Shown here: in pieces, positions 8,124-17,046 of the stretch
Numbering within the stretch: position 1 is the first letter of the stretch
Layout: the number at the start of each line of letters is the position of its first letter
NCBI RefSeq assembly: GCF_002224125.1
Contig: NZ_NCSM01000004.1
Span: forward strand, 302,130 to 366,129
Length of the DNA: 64,000 bases
Direction of reading: 5' to 3'
Source: Streptomyces sp. NBS 14/10
GTDB lineage: Bacteria > Actinomycetota > Actinomycetes > Streptomycetales > Streptomycetaceae
Notes under the pieces: generated by a model
Database searches by the model: none
Told to the model about the DNA's origin: nothing
Seen by the model: only the letters and a program-made list of their open reading frames with translations
Program-made: the position numbers and the translations under genes

Positions 8124-8936
8124 GTGCGGCTGGGAGTGGCAGCCCCACGTGGGGCGCCCATGAGCCGCGGAGCCGCCGGATACGACGGCAGCCACAGCAC
8201 CCCGTGCCACCGAGCCGAGCCCCTGCCTACGGCCACGGCCACGGCGGCCCTGGCGGTGGCCGCGCACATCGGCCCCGCCGGCACCTGGCTGCCGGGGGTG
8301 CGGCGTGCCCTCTTCCCTGCCCTGGCCGGTCGCGGGCGGCCCGATCACATCGCACTCACCTTCGACGACGGGCCCGACCCCAGGTCCACCCCGCAGTTCC
8401 TCGACGCCCTCGACGACCTCGCCGTACGGGCCACGTTCTTCGTCCTCGGCGACAGCGTTCTGCGCCATCCGCGGACCGCGTACGAAATCTCCCGCCGCGG
8501 CCATGAGCTCGCCGTCCACGGCTGGGCGCACAGCCGCCCATGGCTGCCCACGGTCGCCCGGGACCTGCGCGAGGTCGAGGGCGCCGCCCGCGTCGTGCGG
8601 CGGGCCACGGGCGCGGTGCCGCGGTGGTACCGGCCGCCGTACGGGGTGCTGACCGGTGGCCGGGCGCTGGCCGCCGCGCGGGCCGGGCTCAGGCCGGTGC
8701 TGTGGACGGCGTGGGGCCGCGACTGGACCGTACGGGCGACGCCGGCCTCGGTGCTCGCCACCGTATGCCGCGATCTGCGTGGTGGCGGCACGGTGCTGCT
8801 TCACGACTCCGACCGGGCGGCCGAGCCCGGCTGCTGGCGGGCGACACTCGGTGCGCTGCCCGCCCTCGTCCGCGTATGCCGGGACGAGGGCTGGGCGTTG
8901 GGTCCGCTCGCCGACCACGGGATCGGGGGCGGCTGA
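8124..8936 (+). CDS. NodB-type polysaccharide deacetylase
   Basis: Carbohydrate esterase family 4 / NodB deacetylase (270 residues), removing N- or O-acyl groups from a sugar in a metal-dependent way. Visible motifs: TFDDGPD (79-85, catalytic and metal Asp), HGWAH (132-136, metal-binding H-x3-H), WYRPPYG (168-174) and LLHD (225-228). A weak hydrophobic stretch at 36-50 could be a membrane anchor; no clear signal peptidase site is seen. The start is uncertain between GTG 8124 and ATG 8160, neither with a strong ribosome site; translation is probably coupled to the transporter ending at 8107. ArnD, which deformylates a lipid-linked sugar, belongs to the same fold, which suits the neighbours. 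Confidence 0.85.
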   Translation: MRLGVAAPRGAPMSRGAAGYDGSHSTPCHRAEPLPTATATAALAVAAHIGPAGTWLPGVRRALFPALAGRGRPDHIALTFDDGPDPRSTPQFLDALDDLAVRATFFVLGDSVLRHPRTAYEISRRGHELAVHGWAHSRPWLPTVARDLREVEGAARVVRRATGAVPRWYRPPYGVLTGGRALAAARAGLRPVLWTAWGRDWTVRATPASVLATVCRDLRGGGTVLLHDSDRAAEPGCWRATLGALPALVRVCRDEGWALGPLADHGIGGG

Positions 8937-8958
8937 GCAGTGCCACTGGCACCGGAAG

Positions 8959-9819
8959 TCAGGGCAGGGCCTGCCAGACGACCGTGCCGTGCACGGTCGA
9001 CAACCCCAGCACCTCGCACCCCATCAACCTCGCCGCGCCCAGCACGGCCAGCCGCGCCCGTTCGCTGTCCTCGGGAGGGAACGCCACCCGGATCTGATGG
9101 CCGTACGCCGTCTCGTACGTCACCTCCCAGCCACCCTCGACGGTGGCGAAATGATCCTGCCGCAGACCGTCGTACTCGGACACGAAGCCGCCCCGGTCGG
9201 CGGTCGGCGCCAGCGCCTCGCGCAGCAGACGCAGCCGCTCCGGGTAGGGCCGCTCGCCCTCTGCCAGCCTGACGTACACATGGGCCGGCTCGCGCGCGGA
9301 GTCGAACCACGGGGTCAGGCCAAGGTGGCTGCCCGGCATGGCCTCCGAGCCGATCCGCCCGGTGATCCACCCCTCCAGGAAGTCGGCGGCGCCGGGCCCG
9401 TACTCCTCGTAGTCGTCGTCACGCGACCACACCACGACCGGCCACTCGTCCGGCGGCCCCGCCGTGCGCCAGCACAGATGGTGTCCGCTGCCCGTCACCG
9501 CCCACGCGATCAGCCCGCCCGGCTCGGGGAAGAGCGGATAGGGGAAATTCTCGGGGAACATCTCCCGCATGCCGCCGTAGTCCTCGAGCAGATCCGCCGC
9601 GAGCCGGACCGGATTGTCCTCGCCGAACGGTGTGCGCAGGCAGATGTGGTCGCAGAACTCGCCCCGACCGTACGTCTCGACGAGCGCCTTGAAGTCCGTG
9701 GGCAGCCGCACGCCCAGCGCGGCCTCGGCCGCCTCCCAGTCGCCGTGGCCGTCCACGGCCTCGGCCGGGGGCGGTACGCGGCGGACGAGTTCGGACAGCG
9801 GGGCGTGCGGAAAGATCAC
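8959..9819 (-). CDS. SUKH (SMI1/KNR4) family protein
   Basis: Cytosolic SUKH-fold protein, 286 residues from the preferred start. The conserved core DWEAAEAALGVRLPTDFKAL-type helix-strand is near the N-terminus, followed by GLIAWAVTGSGHHLCW and VVVWSRDDD. Many SUKH proteins are immunity proteins against polymorphic toxins; others have housekeeping roles. No toxin gene is next to it, so immunity is only a possibility. The frame stays open to an ATG at 9873, but a -10 box (TACGCT, 9831-9826) lies inside that extension. GTG 9819, seven bases after the box, is therefore the better start and probably leaderless. It diverges from the first receptor kinase with overlapping promoters. Confidence 0.7.
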   Translation of the reverse strand: MIFPHAPLSELVRRVPPPAEAVDGHGDWEAAEAALGVRLPTDFKALVETYGRGEFCDHICLRTPFGEDNPVRLAADLLEDYGGMREMFPENFPYPLFPEPGGLIAWAVTGSGHHLCWRTAGPPDEWPVVVWSRDDDYEEYGPGAADFLEGWITGRIGSEAMPGSHLGLTPWFDSAREPAHVYVRLAEGERPYPERLRLLREALAPTADRGGFVSEYDGLRQDHFATVEGGWEVTYETAYGHQIRVAFPPEDSERARLAVLGAARLMGCEVLGLSTVHGTVVWQALP

Positions 9820-9825
9820 GGGCAC

Positions 9826-9857
9826 AGCGTAGACGCCGGTCCGGGGCCGTCTACGAT
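9826..9857. promoter_or_regulatory. mirror-image divergent promoters with shared inverted repeat
   Basis: Rightward: GTAGAC (9829-9834), 17 bases, TACGAT (9852-9857), leading to the kinase GTG at 9866. Leftward: GTAGAC (9854-9849), 17 bases, TACGCT (9831-9826), leading to the SUKH GTG at 9819. The -35 of each overlaps the -10 of the other, and both lie in the inverted repeat GTAGACG / CGTCTAC. The -35 matches are weak, but the symmetry and spacing are exact. Only one polymerase could occupy the site at a time. Confidence 0.5.
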
Positions 9858-9865
9858 CGCGCTTC

Positions 9866-12040
9866 GTGGCCATGACCGAGAACCCGATAGTCGCCCCGCT
9901 CGCCGACGACGACCCGATGCGGCTCGGGCCCTACCGGCTGCTCGGCGTGGTCGGCGCGGGCGGCATGGGAAAGGTCTACCTGGGGGTGGACGCGGCGGGC
10001 CGGACCGCCGCCGTGAAGGCGCTGCGAGCGACGGACGACGTGGATCCCGGGATGCTGGACCGCTTCCGGCGGGAGGCCGAGGTGGCGCGGTCGGTGCGCG
10101 GGCCCGGGGTGGCGGCGGTCCTCGGGCACGGGATGTGGGGCGAACGGCCCTGGCTCGCCTCGGAATTCCTGCCGGGGCTGACACTGACCCGCGCCGTGGA
10201 CCGGTTCGGGCCGTTCGCGGAGGCGGACGTACGGGCGCTGGGCGCGGCGCTGGCCGGAACACTGGCGGAGATCCACGCGGCCGGGCTGGTGCACCGGGAC
10301 CTGAAGCCGTCGAACGTGGTGCTCACCCGTGGCGGCCCGTACATCATCGACTTCGGCATCGCCCGGCCCGAGCACGGAATGACCCTCACCGGCGCCGGTT
10401 CGGCTCCCGCCACGCCCGGCTTCTCCGCCCCCGAGCAGGCGCTCGGCCGGCGTACCGGGCCACCCGGCGATGTCTTCGCGCTGGGCGCCGTGCTCGCGTT
10501 CGCCGCCATCGGGCGTCTGCCCTTCGGTGACGGTCACCCGGCGGCCGTCCAGTTCCGCACCGTCCATGAGGAGCCTGACCTGGAGGGCGTACCGCGGGCC
10601 CTGCTGGGGGTGGTGACCGACTGTCTGGCCAAGGAGCCCGCACAGCGCCCCGAGCCGCGCGAGGTGGCGCGGCGGTTGCGCACGGAATGGGGCAACAAAC
10701 ACGGCACGGGACGGGGTGGAGAGCCGGGCACGGCGCACCGTACGCGATGGCTGGCGGCGCACCGGCCGCGCTTGGCCGCGCGCTTGGCCCCGCCCCCGCG
10801 CCCGCGCCGCCCCGCCTGGCGCTCCGGGCCGCTCGCCGCCGAACTCGCCCGCTGCGCGGCGGCCGTCGACGACACGGTCCGCTCCGCCGCCCCCGAGGCG
10901 GTCCCGTCCCGGCGCCGGGTGACGGCCGCCGCCTCCGCTGCCGCGGTCACCGTCTGTGCCGTGGGCGGCGGAGCGGGGTGGTGGCTGCTGCGCGGCGACG
11001 GCAGTGGCCCCGGCGTTCCTGCCGCCACCCCGCTGGCGCGCTACACGACGGGCACCGCGCCCGCCCCGCTGTGGACCCGAGACGGCCTCGCCACCAACGG
11101 CGTCGGCCCGCTCGCGGCCGGCGAGGTCGTGGTGGCCGGAACGCCCAAGGGCCTGACCGCCTGGGCCGTGGACACCGGGCAGCGGGCGTGGACCTGGACC
11201 GACCGGGGCACGCCGCTGCCCGCCGCGGGCCTGCTGGCGGCGGGCGGTGTCATGCTCGCCGTCACCGCGGGCGGACGGCTCACCGCCGTGGACCCCCGCG
11301 ACGGACGGGAACGCTGGTCCCGGGCGCTCGGCGCGACACGGCTCCTGGCCGCCGACGCCGACACGGCGTACGTACTGGACGGCGAACGACGGCTGAGCGC
11401 ACTGCCGCTGACGGGTGCTCGGGCCCGCTGGACGAGATCGGCGGCGACCGGTACGGCGAAGGGAGCCATGGCGGCAGTGGCCAGGGGGCGGCTCGTCGTC
11501 GCCGGAGCCGACGGGACGGTGACCGCGTACCGCACCGACGACCACGGCTCGGTCGCCTGGCATCAGGACACCACCGCCGAGGTGGCCCTCGCGCCCGCCA
11601 TGGCGGGCCACACCGTGTACCTGGGCGGCGCCTCGCTGAGGGCACTCACCCTCGCGGACGGCACACAGCGCTGGTCCAAGCCCGCCGCCGAGGGCGGCAT
11701 CTGGGGCTCACCCACCCCGGCTCAGGGCTCCCTGTACGTCGCCTGGCAGGACCAGTTGATCGCGGTCGACGCCCGCAGCGGCGAGCAGACCTGGTCCCTC
11801 CTCCCCGGTACGCACGCCCTGCCGACGACCGCGCCCGTGGTCCAGGGCCGGTCCCTCTACCACCCGCTCGGCGCGGACCGGTTCGGCCCGGACGACGGAG
11901 TCGTGACCGTCGATCTGCGGAAGGCCGCGGCGGCGTGGTCGCTCGGCGGCGGCGGCGATCAGCCCTGGCGCCTGACCGGCGCGGCCAACCGGGTCTTCCT
12001 GTCCCATGCCGGCACCCTGCACGCCATGCCGGTCCTGTGA
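9866..12040 (+). CDS. receptor Ser/Thr protein kinase with PQQ-repeat extracellular domain
   Basis: Membrane-bound Hanks-type kinase, 724 residues. The cytosolic kinase domain (about 20-275) is complete: glycine loop GAGGMGKVYLG (30-40), Lys51, catalytic HRDLKPSN with Asp145, and DFG Asp162. A proline/arginine-rich linker leads to one membrane helix near 350-375 (AAAVTVCAVGGGAGWWLL). The outer part has PQQ-like beta-propeller repeats (AWAVDTGQRAWTW, AVDPRDGRERWSR, AVDARSGEQTWSL), as in AfsK-type kinases. It presumably phosphorylates Ser/Thr on cytosolic targets in response to an outside ligand; both are unknown. The start is GTG 9866 or ATG 9872, at or near the predicted transcript 5' end. 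First of three related genes in a row. Confidence 0.92.
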   Translation: MAMTENPIVAPLADDDPMRLGPYRLLGVVGAGGMGKVYLGVDAAGRTAAVKALRATDDVDPGMLDRFRREAEVARSVRGPGVAAVLGHGMWGERPWLASEFLPGLTLTRAVDRFGPFAEADVRALGAALAGTLAEIHAAGLVHRDLKPSNVVLTRGGPYIIDFGIARPEHGMTLTGAGSAPATPGFSAPEQALGRRTGPPGDVFALGAVLAFAAIGRLPFGDGHPAAVQFRTVHEEPDLEGVPRALLGVVTDCLAKEPAQRPEPREVARRLRTEWGNKHGTGRGGEPGTAHRTRWLAAHRPRLAARLAPPPRPRRPAWRSGPLAAELARCAAAVDDTVRSAAPEAVPSRRRVTAAASAAAVTVCAVGGGAGWWLLRGDGSGPGVPAATPLARYTTGTAPAPLWTRDGLATNGVGPLAAGEVVVAGTPKGLTAWAVDTGQRAWTWTDRGTPLPAAGLLAAGGVMLAVTAGGRLTAVDPRDGRERWSRALGATRLLAADADTAYVLDGERRLSALPLTGARARWTRSAATGTAKGAMAAVARGRLVVAGADGTVTAYRTDDHGSVAWHQDTTAEVALAPAMAGHTVYLGGASLRALTLADGTQRWSKPAAEGGIWGSPTPAQGSLYVAWQDQLIAVDARSGEQTWSLLPGTHALPTTAPVVQGRSLYHPLGADRFGPDDGVVTVDLRKAAAAWSLGGGGDQPWRLTGAANRVFLSHAGTLHAMPVL

Positions 12041-12190
12041 CCCGCGAACGCCGACGCGCCGGCCGCCCCGCAGCCAACGCCCCGCCCCTGGATGTTCGGC
12101 CGCGTGAAACCTCCATGCTTGGACACCCTTAGGCTGCGGTACGTATCGATAGCGGGGCGTGGCACATCGTGCCGGGAGGGTTACCGACAC

Positions 12191-14590
12191 ATGCACACCT
12201 TGCACAACGCGGATCCGCGTCACCTCGGGCCGTTTCGGATGCTGGCCCGGTTGGGGGAGACGGAGAGCGGCGTGCGGCTGCTGGGGCGGCGCGTCGGCGC
12301 GGGGCCGACCGTGGAGGTCACGCTGGTGCGCGCCGCACTCGCCGACGACCAGCGGCTGCGCGCCCGGCTGCGCCGCGACGTGGCGGCGTCACGGACCGCC
12401 GCCGGGCGCTGGGTACGCCCCGTCGAGGAGGCCGAACTCGACGCGTCGGCCCCGTGGGTGGCCTACCCGTACGTCCCCGCCGTACCGCTCGCCGAAGCCG
12501 TCCGCGCCGCGCCACGAGGGCTCGCCGAGGACGACGTACGTGTTCTGGGCGCCGCGCTCGCCGAGGCGCTGGAGCGGGTCCACGCGGCCGGAATGGTGCA
12601 CGGCGGCATCTCGGCCGACGCGGTCCTGGTGGCCGGTGACGGCCCCCGGCTGACCGGGTTTCACCACGCCCGCCTGCCACGGCAGGGAGCCCGCGGCGGG
12701 AGGGAGGCCGGGGGGAGACACGACGGCAGGGGAGAGGAAGCCGGGGGAGCGGACGCGTACGACAGCGACACCGGCCGGTTCGCCGGGCCGGCCCCCTTCC
12801 TGTCACCCGAACAGGCGAGGGGCCGGGCCCCTGTCCCGGCCTCCGACGTGTTCTCGCTGGGCGCGGTCCTCGCCTACGCCGCTTCCGGCCGCCCCCCGTT
12901 CGGCGACGACGCGCCGCCGCAGGTGCTGTACCGGATCGCCGCGCAACCGCCGGCCCTCGGCCGGCTGTCCGACTCGCTCGCCCGGATCCTGACGGGCTGT
13001 CTGGAAAAGGACCCTGCGTGCCGTCCGGAAGCCGCCGAGCTGCGCGCGGCCCTCGGCGGCCCCGACCCGGCCGCGCCACCGCCGCCACCGAGGCTGCCGA
13101 GCGCCGTGGTCGCCCGGCTGGCCCGTGAGGCCGCGCGGGCGCTGGTGCTGGAGGAGCCCGGGACCGCCCCCGGGCCGGCGGCCGAGGCTCCGCCCGGCGG
13201 CCGCGATGAACCGGCCGCCGAGGACGAGGCGTTCCCGGACGACGATGTGTTCACGGCGCCCACGCGCGGCGAGGGCCGCAACCGCGCGCATCCGGTCGCC
13301 GATCCGCCACCCTCCCGTACCGCGGCCACCTCCCGCCGTGCCGTGCTCACCGCCGCCGCGGGGGCCGCCGGGCTGCTGGCCGGGGGCGCGGCGGTGGCCG
13401 GGTGGGTGGCTGGCCGTGGCGGGCTGTCCGCGCTGACCGACCCCGGTTCGGCCCGGCGCCCCGCCACCAGCCCGGCGCCGCGCCCCCCTTCCGGCACGGC
13501 CCCTCCAGCCCGGTGGCGCTTCGACCTGACCGACGCCACCTCCGTACCGCCCCTGGTGTGGCGCGGCAAACTCGCCATCATCACCAACTCCCAGGAGGCG
13601 GTCGCCCTGGACCTGCGCACCGGCCGCCCGAGCTGGCGCCGCGACGACCTGGGCACCGACGCCACCCCCGAACCCATCAGCCGCGAACTCGCCCTCGTCA
13701 CCACCAACGGCAGACTCGTCGCCTTCAACGCCCGCGACGGCCACCAGCGCTGGGTGGAGTCCAAGTACTCCGGCACCGGCCTCACCTTCGACAAGATGCT
13801 CTCCGTCGACGCGGACGGCCGCCACGCCTACTTCACCGCGACCGGCTCGGGAAGCAGCATCGGAAGCGGTGGCTCCAAGCCCCCCACCTACGTGGTCGCG
13901 TACGACACCCGAACCCGCCGCGAGCGGTGGCGCAGCCGGCTGCCCGCCGCGTACGGCGATGACATCGGGGCGTTCCCCACCCGCCGCTCGCTGGTCGGCC
14001 TGGGATATCCGGGCGACGAGGTGGAGCTCATCTCGCTGCGGCTGTCCGATGGACACCAGGAGTGGCGCAGGCGCTTCGACGGCGTCAGCGCGGGGGACAA
14101 GGTCGGCATCTCCGCCGGCCGCGGCCTGCTCTACGCCGCGCGCGGGGCCACGCTGCGCGCCGTGGACATCGACTCGGGCAAACAGCGGTGGTCGCTGGAC
14201 ATCAACAGCTACGCGACGACGAAGTCCCCGCTGGGCCACCCGGTGATCCGCCAGGGGCCGGGCGGAAAGGGCGATGTGCTGTACGTGTCCGACGGCGCCA
14301 AGCTGGTCTACGCGGTCGACCCGGACCGCGGCACCGAACTGTGGCGGTCCGCGCTGCCCGACGACACCGTGTGGAAGGCGACCCCCACCCTCTCGGTCAC
14401 CGACTCCGGCCGTACGGTGCTGGCCGCCGCGGCGGCGGGCGTGTTCGCGCTCGACGCCCGGACCGGCGGGGTGCGGTGGCGGTTCCAGGAGAGCGGCGGC
14501 GAAATCCTGGACGAGTACCAGGTCTATCCGGCGAGATCGTCGGCCGTCGTCGCCCACGGCGCCGCCGTGTTCATGCTCCCGGTGGAGTGA
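12191..14590 (+). CDS. PQQ-tailed receptor pseudokinase
   Basis: Same architecture as its neighbours (799 residues: kinase fold, one membrane helix near 380-410, PQQ-like repeats such as LDLRTGRPSWR and VDIDSGKQRWSLD), but the catalytic residues are lost. The glycine loop reads GETESG, the VAIK lysine is missing (VEVTLVRA), HRDLKPSN is HGGISADA (137-144; Asp, Lys and Asn all replaced), and DFG is GFH. The fold is otherwise kept (SPEQARG, DVFSLGAVLAYAASGRPPFG), so this is a pseudokinase rather than a decayed gene. It may act as a scaffold or allosteric partner for the flanking kinases. ATG 12191 follows GGGAGGG by about ten bases. The third gene starts four bases after its stop. Confidence 0.88.
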   Translation: MHTLHNADPRHLGPFRMLARLGETESGVRLLGRRVGAGPTVEVTLVRAALADDQRLRARLRRDVAASRTAAGRWVRPVEEAELDASAPWVAYPYVPAVPLAEAVRAAPRGLAEDDVRVLGAALAEALERVHAAGMVHGGISADAVLVAGDGPRLTGFHHARLPRQGARGGREAGGRHDGRGEEAGGADAYDSDTGRFAGPAPFLSPEQARGRAPVPASDVFSLGAVLAYAASGRPPFGDDAPPQVLYRIAAQPPALGRLSDSLARILTGCLEKDPACRPEAAELRAALGGPDPAAPPPPPRLPSAVVARLAREAARALVLEEPGTAPGPAAEAPPGGRDEPAAEDEAFPDDDVFTAPTRGEGRNRAHPVADPPPSRTAATSRRAVLTAAAGAAGLLAGGAAVAGWVAGRGGLSALTDPGSARRPATSPAPRPPSGTAPPARWRFDLTDATSVPPLVWRGKLAIITNSQEAVALDLRTGRPSWRRDDLGTDATPEPISRELALVTTNGRLVAFNARDGHQRWVESKYSGTGLTFDKMLSVDADGRHAYFTATGSGSSIGSGGSKPPTYVVAYDTRTRRERWRSRLPAAYGDDIGAFPTRRSLVGLGYPGDEVELISLRLSDGHQEWRRRFDGVSAGDKVGISAGRGLLYAARGATLRAVDIDSGKQRWSLDINSYATTKSPLGHPVIRQGPGGKGDVLYVSDGAKLVYAVDPDRGTELWRSALPDDTVWKATPTLSVTDSGRTVLAAAAAGVFALDARTGGVRWRFQESGGEILDEYQVYPARSSAVVAHGAAVFMLPVE

Positions 14591-14594
14591 AGGG

Positions 14595-16928
14595 ATGACC
14601 GTGAACGTGACGGCGGACGAGCCCGCCCTGCCCGTGCGGCCGCTGCTCGGCCACGACCCGGAGTCGTTCGGCCGCTACCGCCTGCTGGCCCGCCTCGGGT
14701 CCGGCGGGATGGGAACCGTCTTCCTGGCCCGCTCCGACGGCGGACGGACCGTGGCGCTCAAGGCCATCCACCGCGACCTGGCCGAGGAGAGGGAGTTCCG
14801 CGAGCGGTTCCGGCAGGAGCTCCAGGCGGCCCGTTCCCTCGGCGGGGCCGACTTCTTTCCGGCCGTCGTGGACGCCGACACCGACGGGCCGCGGCCGTGG
14901 CTGGCCTCCGAATACCTGCTCGGCCCCTCCCTGACCCAGGCGGTGGAGGCCCACGGCCCTTGGCCGTACGCCGCGTTGCGCGCCCTGGGGGTCGCGCTCG
15001 CCCGGGGGCTGGCCACGGTGCACGGCCAGGGCCTGGTGCACCGCGATCTCAAGCCCTCCAACGTGCTGATCACCGCCGACGGCCCCAAGCTGATCGACTT
15101 CGGGCTCGCCCGGGCCGTGGGCGCCGAGCGGCTGACCCGTACCGGCCGCCAGATGGGCACCCCCGCCTACATATCGCCCGAACAGGCGCGCCCCGTCGGC
15201 GGACAGAGCGTCGGACCGCCCGCCGACGTGTTCGCGCTGGGCGGTCTGCTGGTGTACGCGGCCACCGGAAGGCCGCCGTTCGGCGAGGGCGGGGCCAACG
15301 ACGTGCTGTACCGCGTGGCGTACGCGGAGCCGGACCTCGCCGGGGTGCCGGAGGAGCTGTGGCCGCTGGTGGTCGGGTGTCTGGCCAAGGACCCCGCGGA
15401 CCGGCCCGCGGCCGACCGGATCGCACGCACCCTGACGGGCACGGACACGGGCACGGCCGACGACGGCGAACGGGAGCGGGACCGGGAGCGGCGCTGGGAC
15501 GGCGAACGGCAACGGGACGGCGAACGCGAGTCGTTCGCCGGTCTGCTCCCGGCGGGCGTCCTGCACGACATCGCGCTGCGCACCGCGACCGTGTGGGATG
15601 TGGCGGTACGGCGGCCCGAAGAGCCCCAGGCCCCGCCGTCCGCCACCGCTCCCGAGGCGCCACCGTCCCAGGACGCCCCGCGCCCGGCCCGCCGCAGGCT
15701 GGTGCTGGGCGGTCTTGGGGCCCTGGCCGCCGCCGGAGTGGCGGGCGGCGTGTGGTGGGCGATGGCAGGACCCGGTGACGACGACACCCGCGGCGAACCC
15801 CGGCCCGGCCCCGGCGCCTCCGGCACGGACACCGCGCCGCAGCCGCTGTGGGAGTACCGCGGCCCCCTCGGGGACCTCGGCAGGCCGCTGTACCACCGGG
15901 GAGTCATCGCCGTACAGGCCGACCCGGGGGCCGGCATCCTCGGTGTGGACGCCCGCCGTGGCACGCTGCGCTGGACCGCGCCCGCGGTGTCCGGGTACAC
16001 GCCGACGGCCTGCGGGGATCTGATCGTCATGAAGGCCACCTTCGCCGACGGGGACGACCGGCTGGCGATGGTCGACCCCGCCGACGGCCGGACCTGGTAC
16101 TCCGAACCGCTGGGGGTGACCTTCCGCTTCACGGACCACCCGATCAGCGCCGGGGACGCCCGTACCGCGTATGTGTTCGGCCACTCGGGCGCGCACCGCG
16201 ACGGTACGCCGGACAGCCGCCGCCGGTATCTGCTCGCGTACGACATGGTGGCCCGGAAGGTGCGCTGGCGCCGGGAGCTCGAGCGCGGCTCGGCCACCCA
16301 CCTCCCGGGCGTGGTGGCGGAGGGCCGGCTGGTGCTTGTCGACGACGGTTCGGTGACCGCGTACGACACGGCCGACGGCCGGCGGCGGTGGCGGGTGGCG
16401 CTGCCGGGGGACGGTCTGGTCGCGGGTGACGGCAGCGACGAGGTGCCGCGGTGGACGGTGGCGGTGGCACGCGGCACCGTGCTGATGAGCGGGCCCGGGC
16501 TGCGCACGATCGACCTCCGTACCGGCCGCGCGGGCTGGCGGCTGGACCCCGACCAACTGCCCTCCGGCACGGGCGACGAGGCGGCGTTCGGCGCCCCCGC
16601 CGTGGCGGACGGCGTCGCCTACCTCACGGTCCTGGGCACGCATGTGTTCGCCATCGATCTGGCGTCCCATCATGTGCGGTGGAGGTGGAAGGCGGACACC
16701 GACCTCGCCGCGCCGCCGGCCCGCACCGCGGTGGCCGGCGGGCTGGTCTTCCCGCCGTCCTCCGACAGCCGCGCCGCCGCGGTCGCGGTGGACCGACGCA
16801 CCGGACGGACGCGGTGGACCCTGCGCGACTCGTCCGGCTCCGTACTCGGCACCACGGAGCCGCTGGTGGGCCAGGGCCGGCTCTACGTCGTACGAGGCAA
16901 GTCGATCCGGGCGCTGCCGCTGACCTGA
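14595..16928 (+). CDS. receptor Ser/Thr protein kinase with PQQ-repeat extracellular domain
   Basis: Third gene of the cluster, a complete Hanks-type kinase (777 residues). Glycine loop LGSGGMGTVFLA (35-46), Lys56, HRDLKPSN with Asp151, DFG Asp168 and the GTPAYISPEQA activation-segment end are all present. A charged Arg/Glu/Asp-rich juxtamembrane stretch (about residues 285-315) follows the domain. One membrane helix lies near 366-391 (LGGLGALAAAGVAGGVWW), then PQQ-like repeats (GVDARRGTLRWTA, AYDTADGRRRWRV, AVDRRTGRTRWTL). ATG 14595 is four bases after the pseudokinase stop, with GGAG overlapping that stop, so translation is coupled. Signals and substrates are unknown; heteromer formation with the pseudokinase is inferred from synteny. 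Confidence 0.92.
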   Translation: MTVNVTADEPALPVRPLLGHDPESFGRYRLLARLGSGGMGTVFLARSDGGRTVALKAIHRDLAEEREFRERFRQELQAARSLGGADFFPAVVDADTDGPRPWLASEYLLGPSLTQAVEAHGPWPYAALRALGVALARGLATVHGQGLVHRDLKPSNVLITADGPKLIDFGLARAVGAERLTRTGRQMGTPAYISPEQARPVGGQSVGPPADVFALGGLLVYAATGRPPFGEGGANDVLYRVAYAEPDLAGVPEELWPLVVGCLAKDPADRPAADRIARTLTGTDTGTADDGERERDRERRWDGERQRDGERESFAGLLPAGVLHDIALRTATVWDVAVRRPEEPQAPPSATAPEAPPSQDAPRPARRRLVLGGLGALAAAGVAGGVWWAMAGPGDDDTRGEPRPGPGASGTDTAPQPLWEYRGPLGDLGRPLYHRGVIAVQADPGAGILGVDARRGTLRWTAPAVSGYTPTACGDLIVMKATFADGDDRLAMVDPADGRTWYSEPLGVTFRFTDHPISAGDARTAYVFGHSGAHRDGTPDSRRRYLLAYDMVARKVRWRRELERGSATHLPGVVAEGRLVLVDDGSVTAYDTADGRRRWRVALPGDGLVAGDGSDEVPRWTVAVARGTVLMSGPGLRTIDLRTGRAGWRLDPDQLPSGTGDEAAFGAPAVADGVAYLTVLGTHVFAIDLASHHVRWRWKADTDLAAPPARTAVAGGLVFPPSSDSRAAAVAVDRRTGRTRWTLRDSSGSVLGTTEPLVGQGRLYVVRGKSIRALPLT

Positions 16929-16957
16929 AGCCGAACAACATGCCGGAGCCGGTCCTC

Positions 16958-16979
16958 GGTTGACTTAAACCTTGGTTGA
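16958..16979. promoter_or_regulatory. direct repeats GGTTGA and TTGACT box before the MFS gene
   Basis: Two GGTTGA copies (16958-16963 and 16974-16979) flank AACC-TT-GGTT (16968-16977). TTGACT (16960-16965) is a possible -35, but no well-spaced -10 was found. This lies about 70 bases upstream of the exporter start and could be a regulator site. No regulator gene is adjacent. Confidence 0.25.
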
Positions 16980-17046
16980 TATCGGAGTCTCGGGATGCGG
17001 GCGGGCGATCCACCCGCCCCGCCGATCACGAGGACAAGGCTCCGTC

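Noticed and set aside
8959..9819. SUKH protein as immunity partner of a polymorphic toxin here
   Set aside because: No toxin or secretion gene is adjacent; its neighbours are a deacetylase and a receptor kinase.
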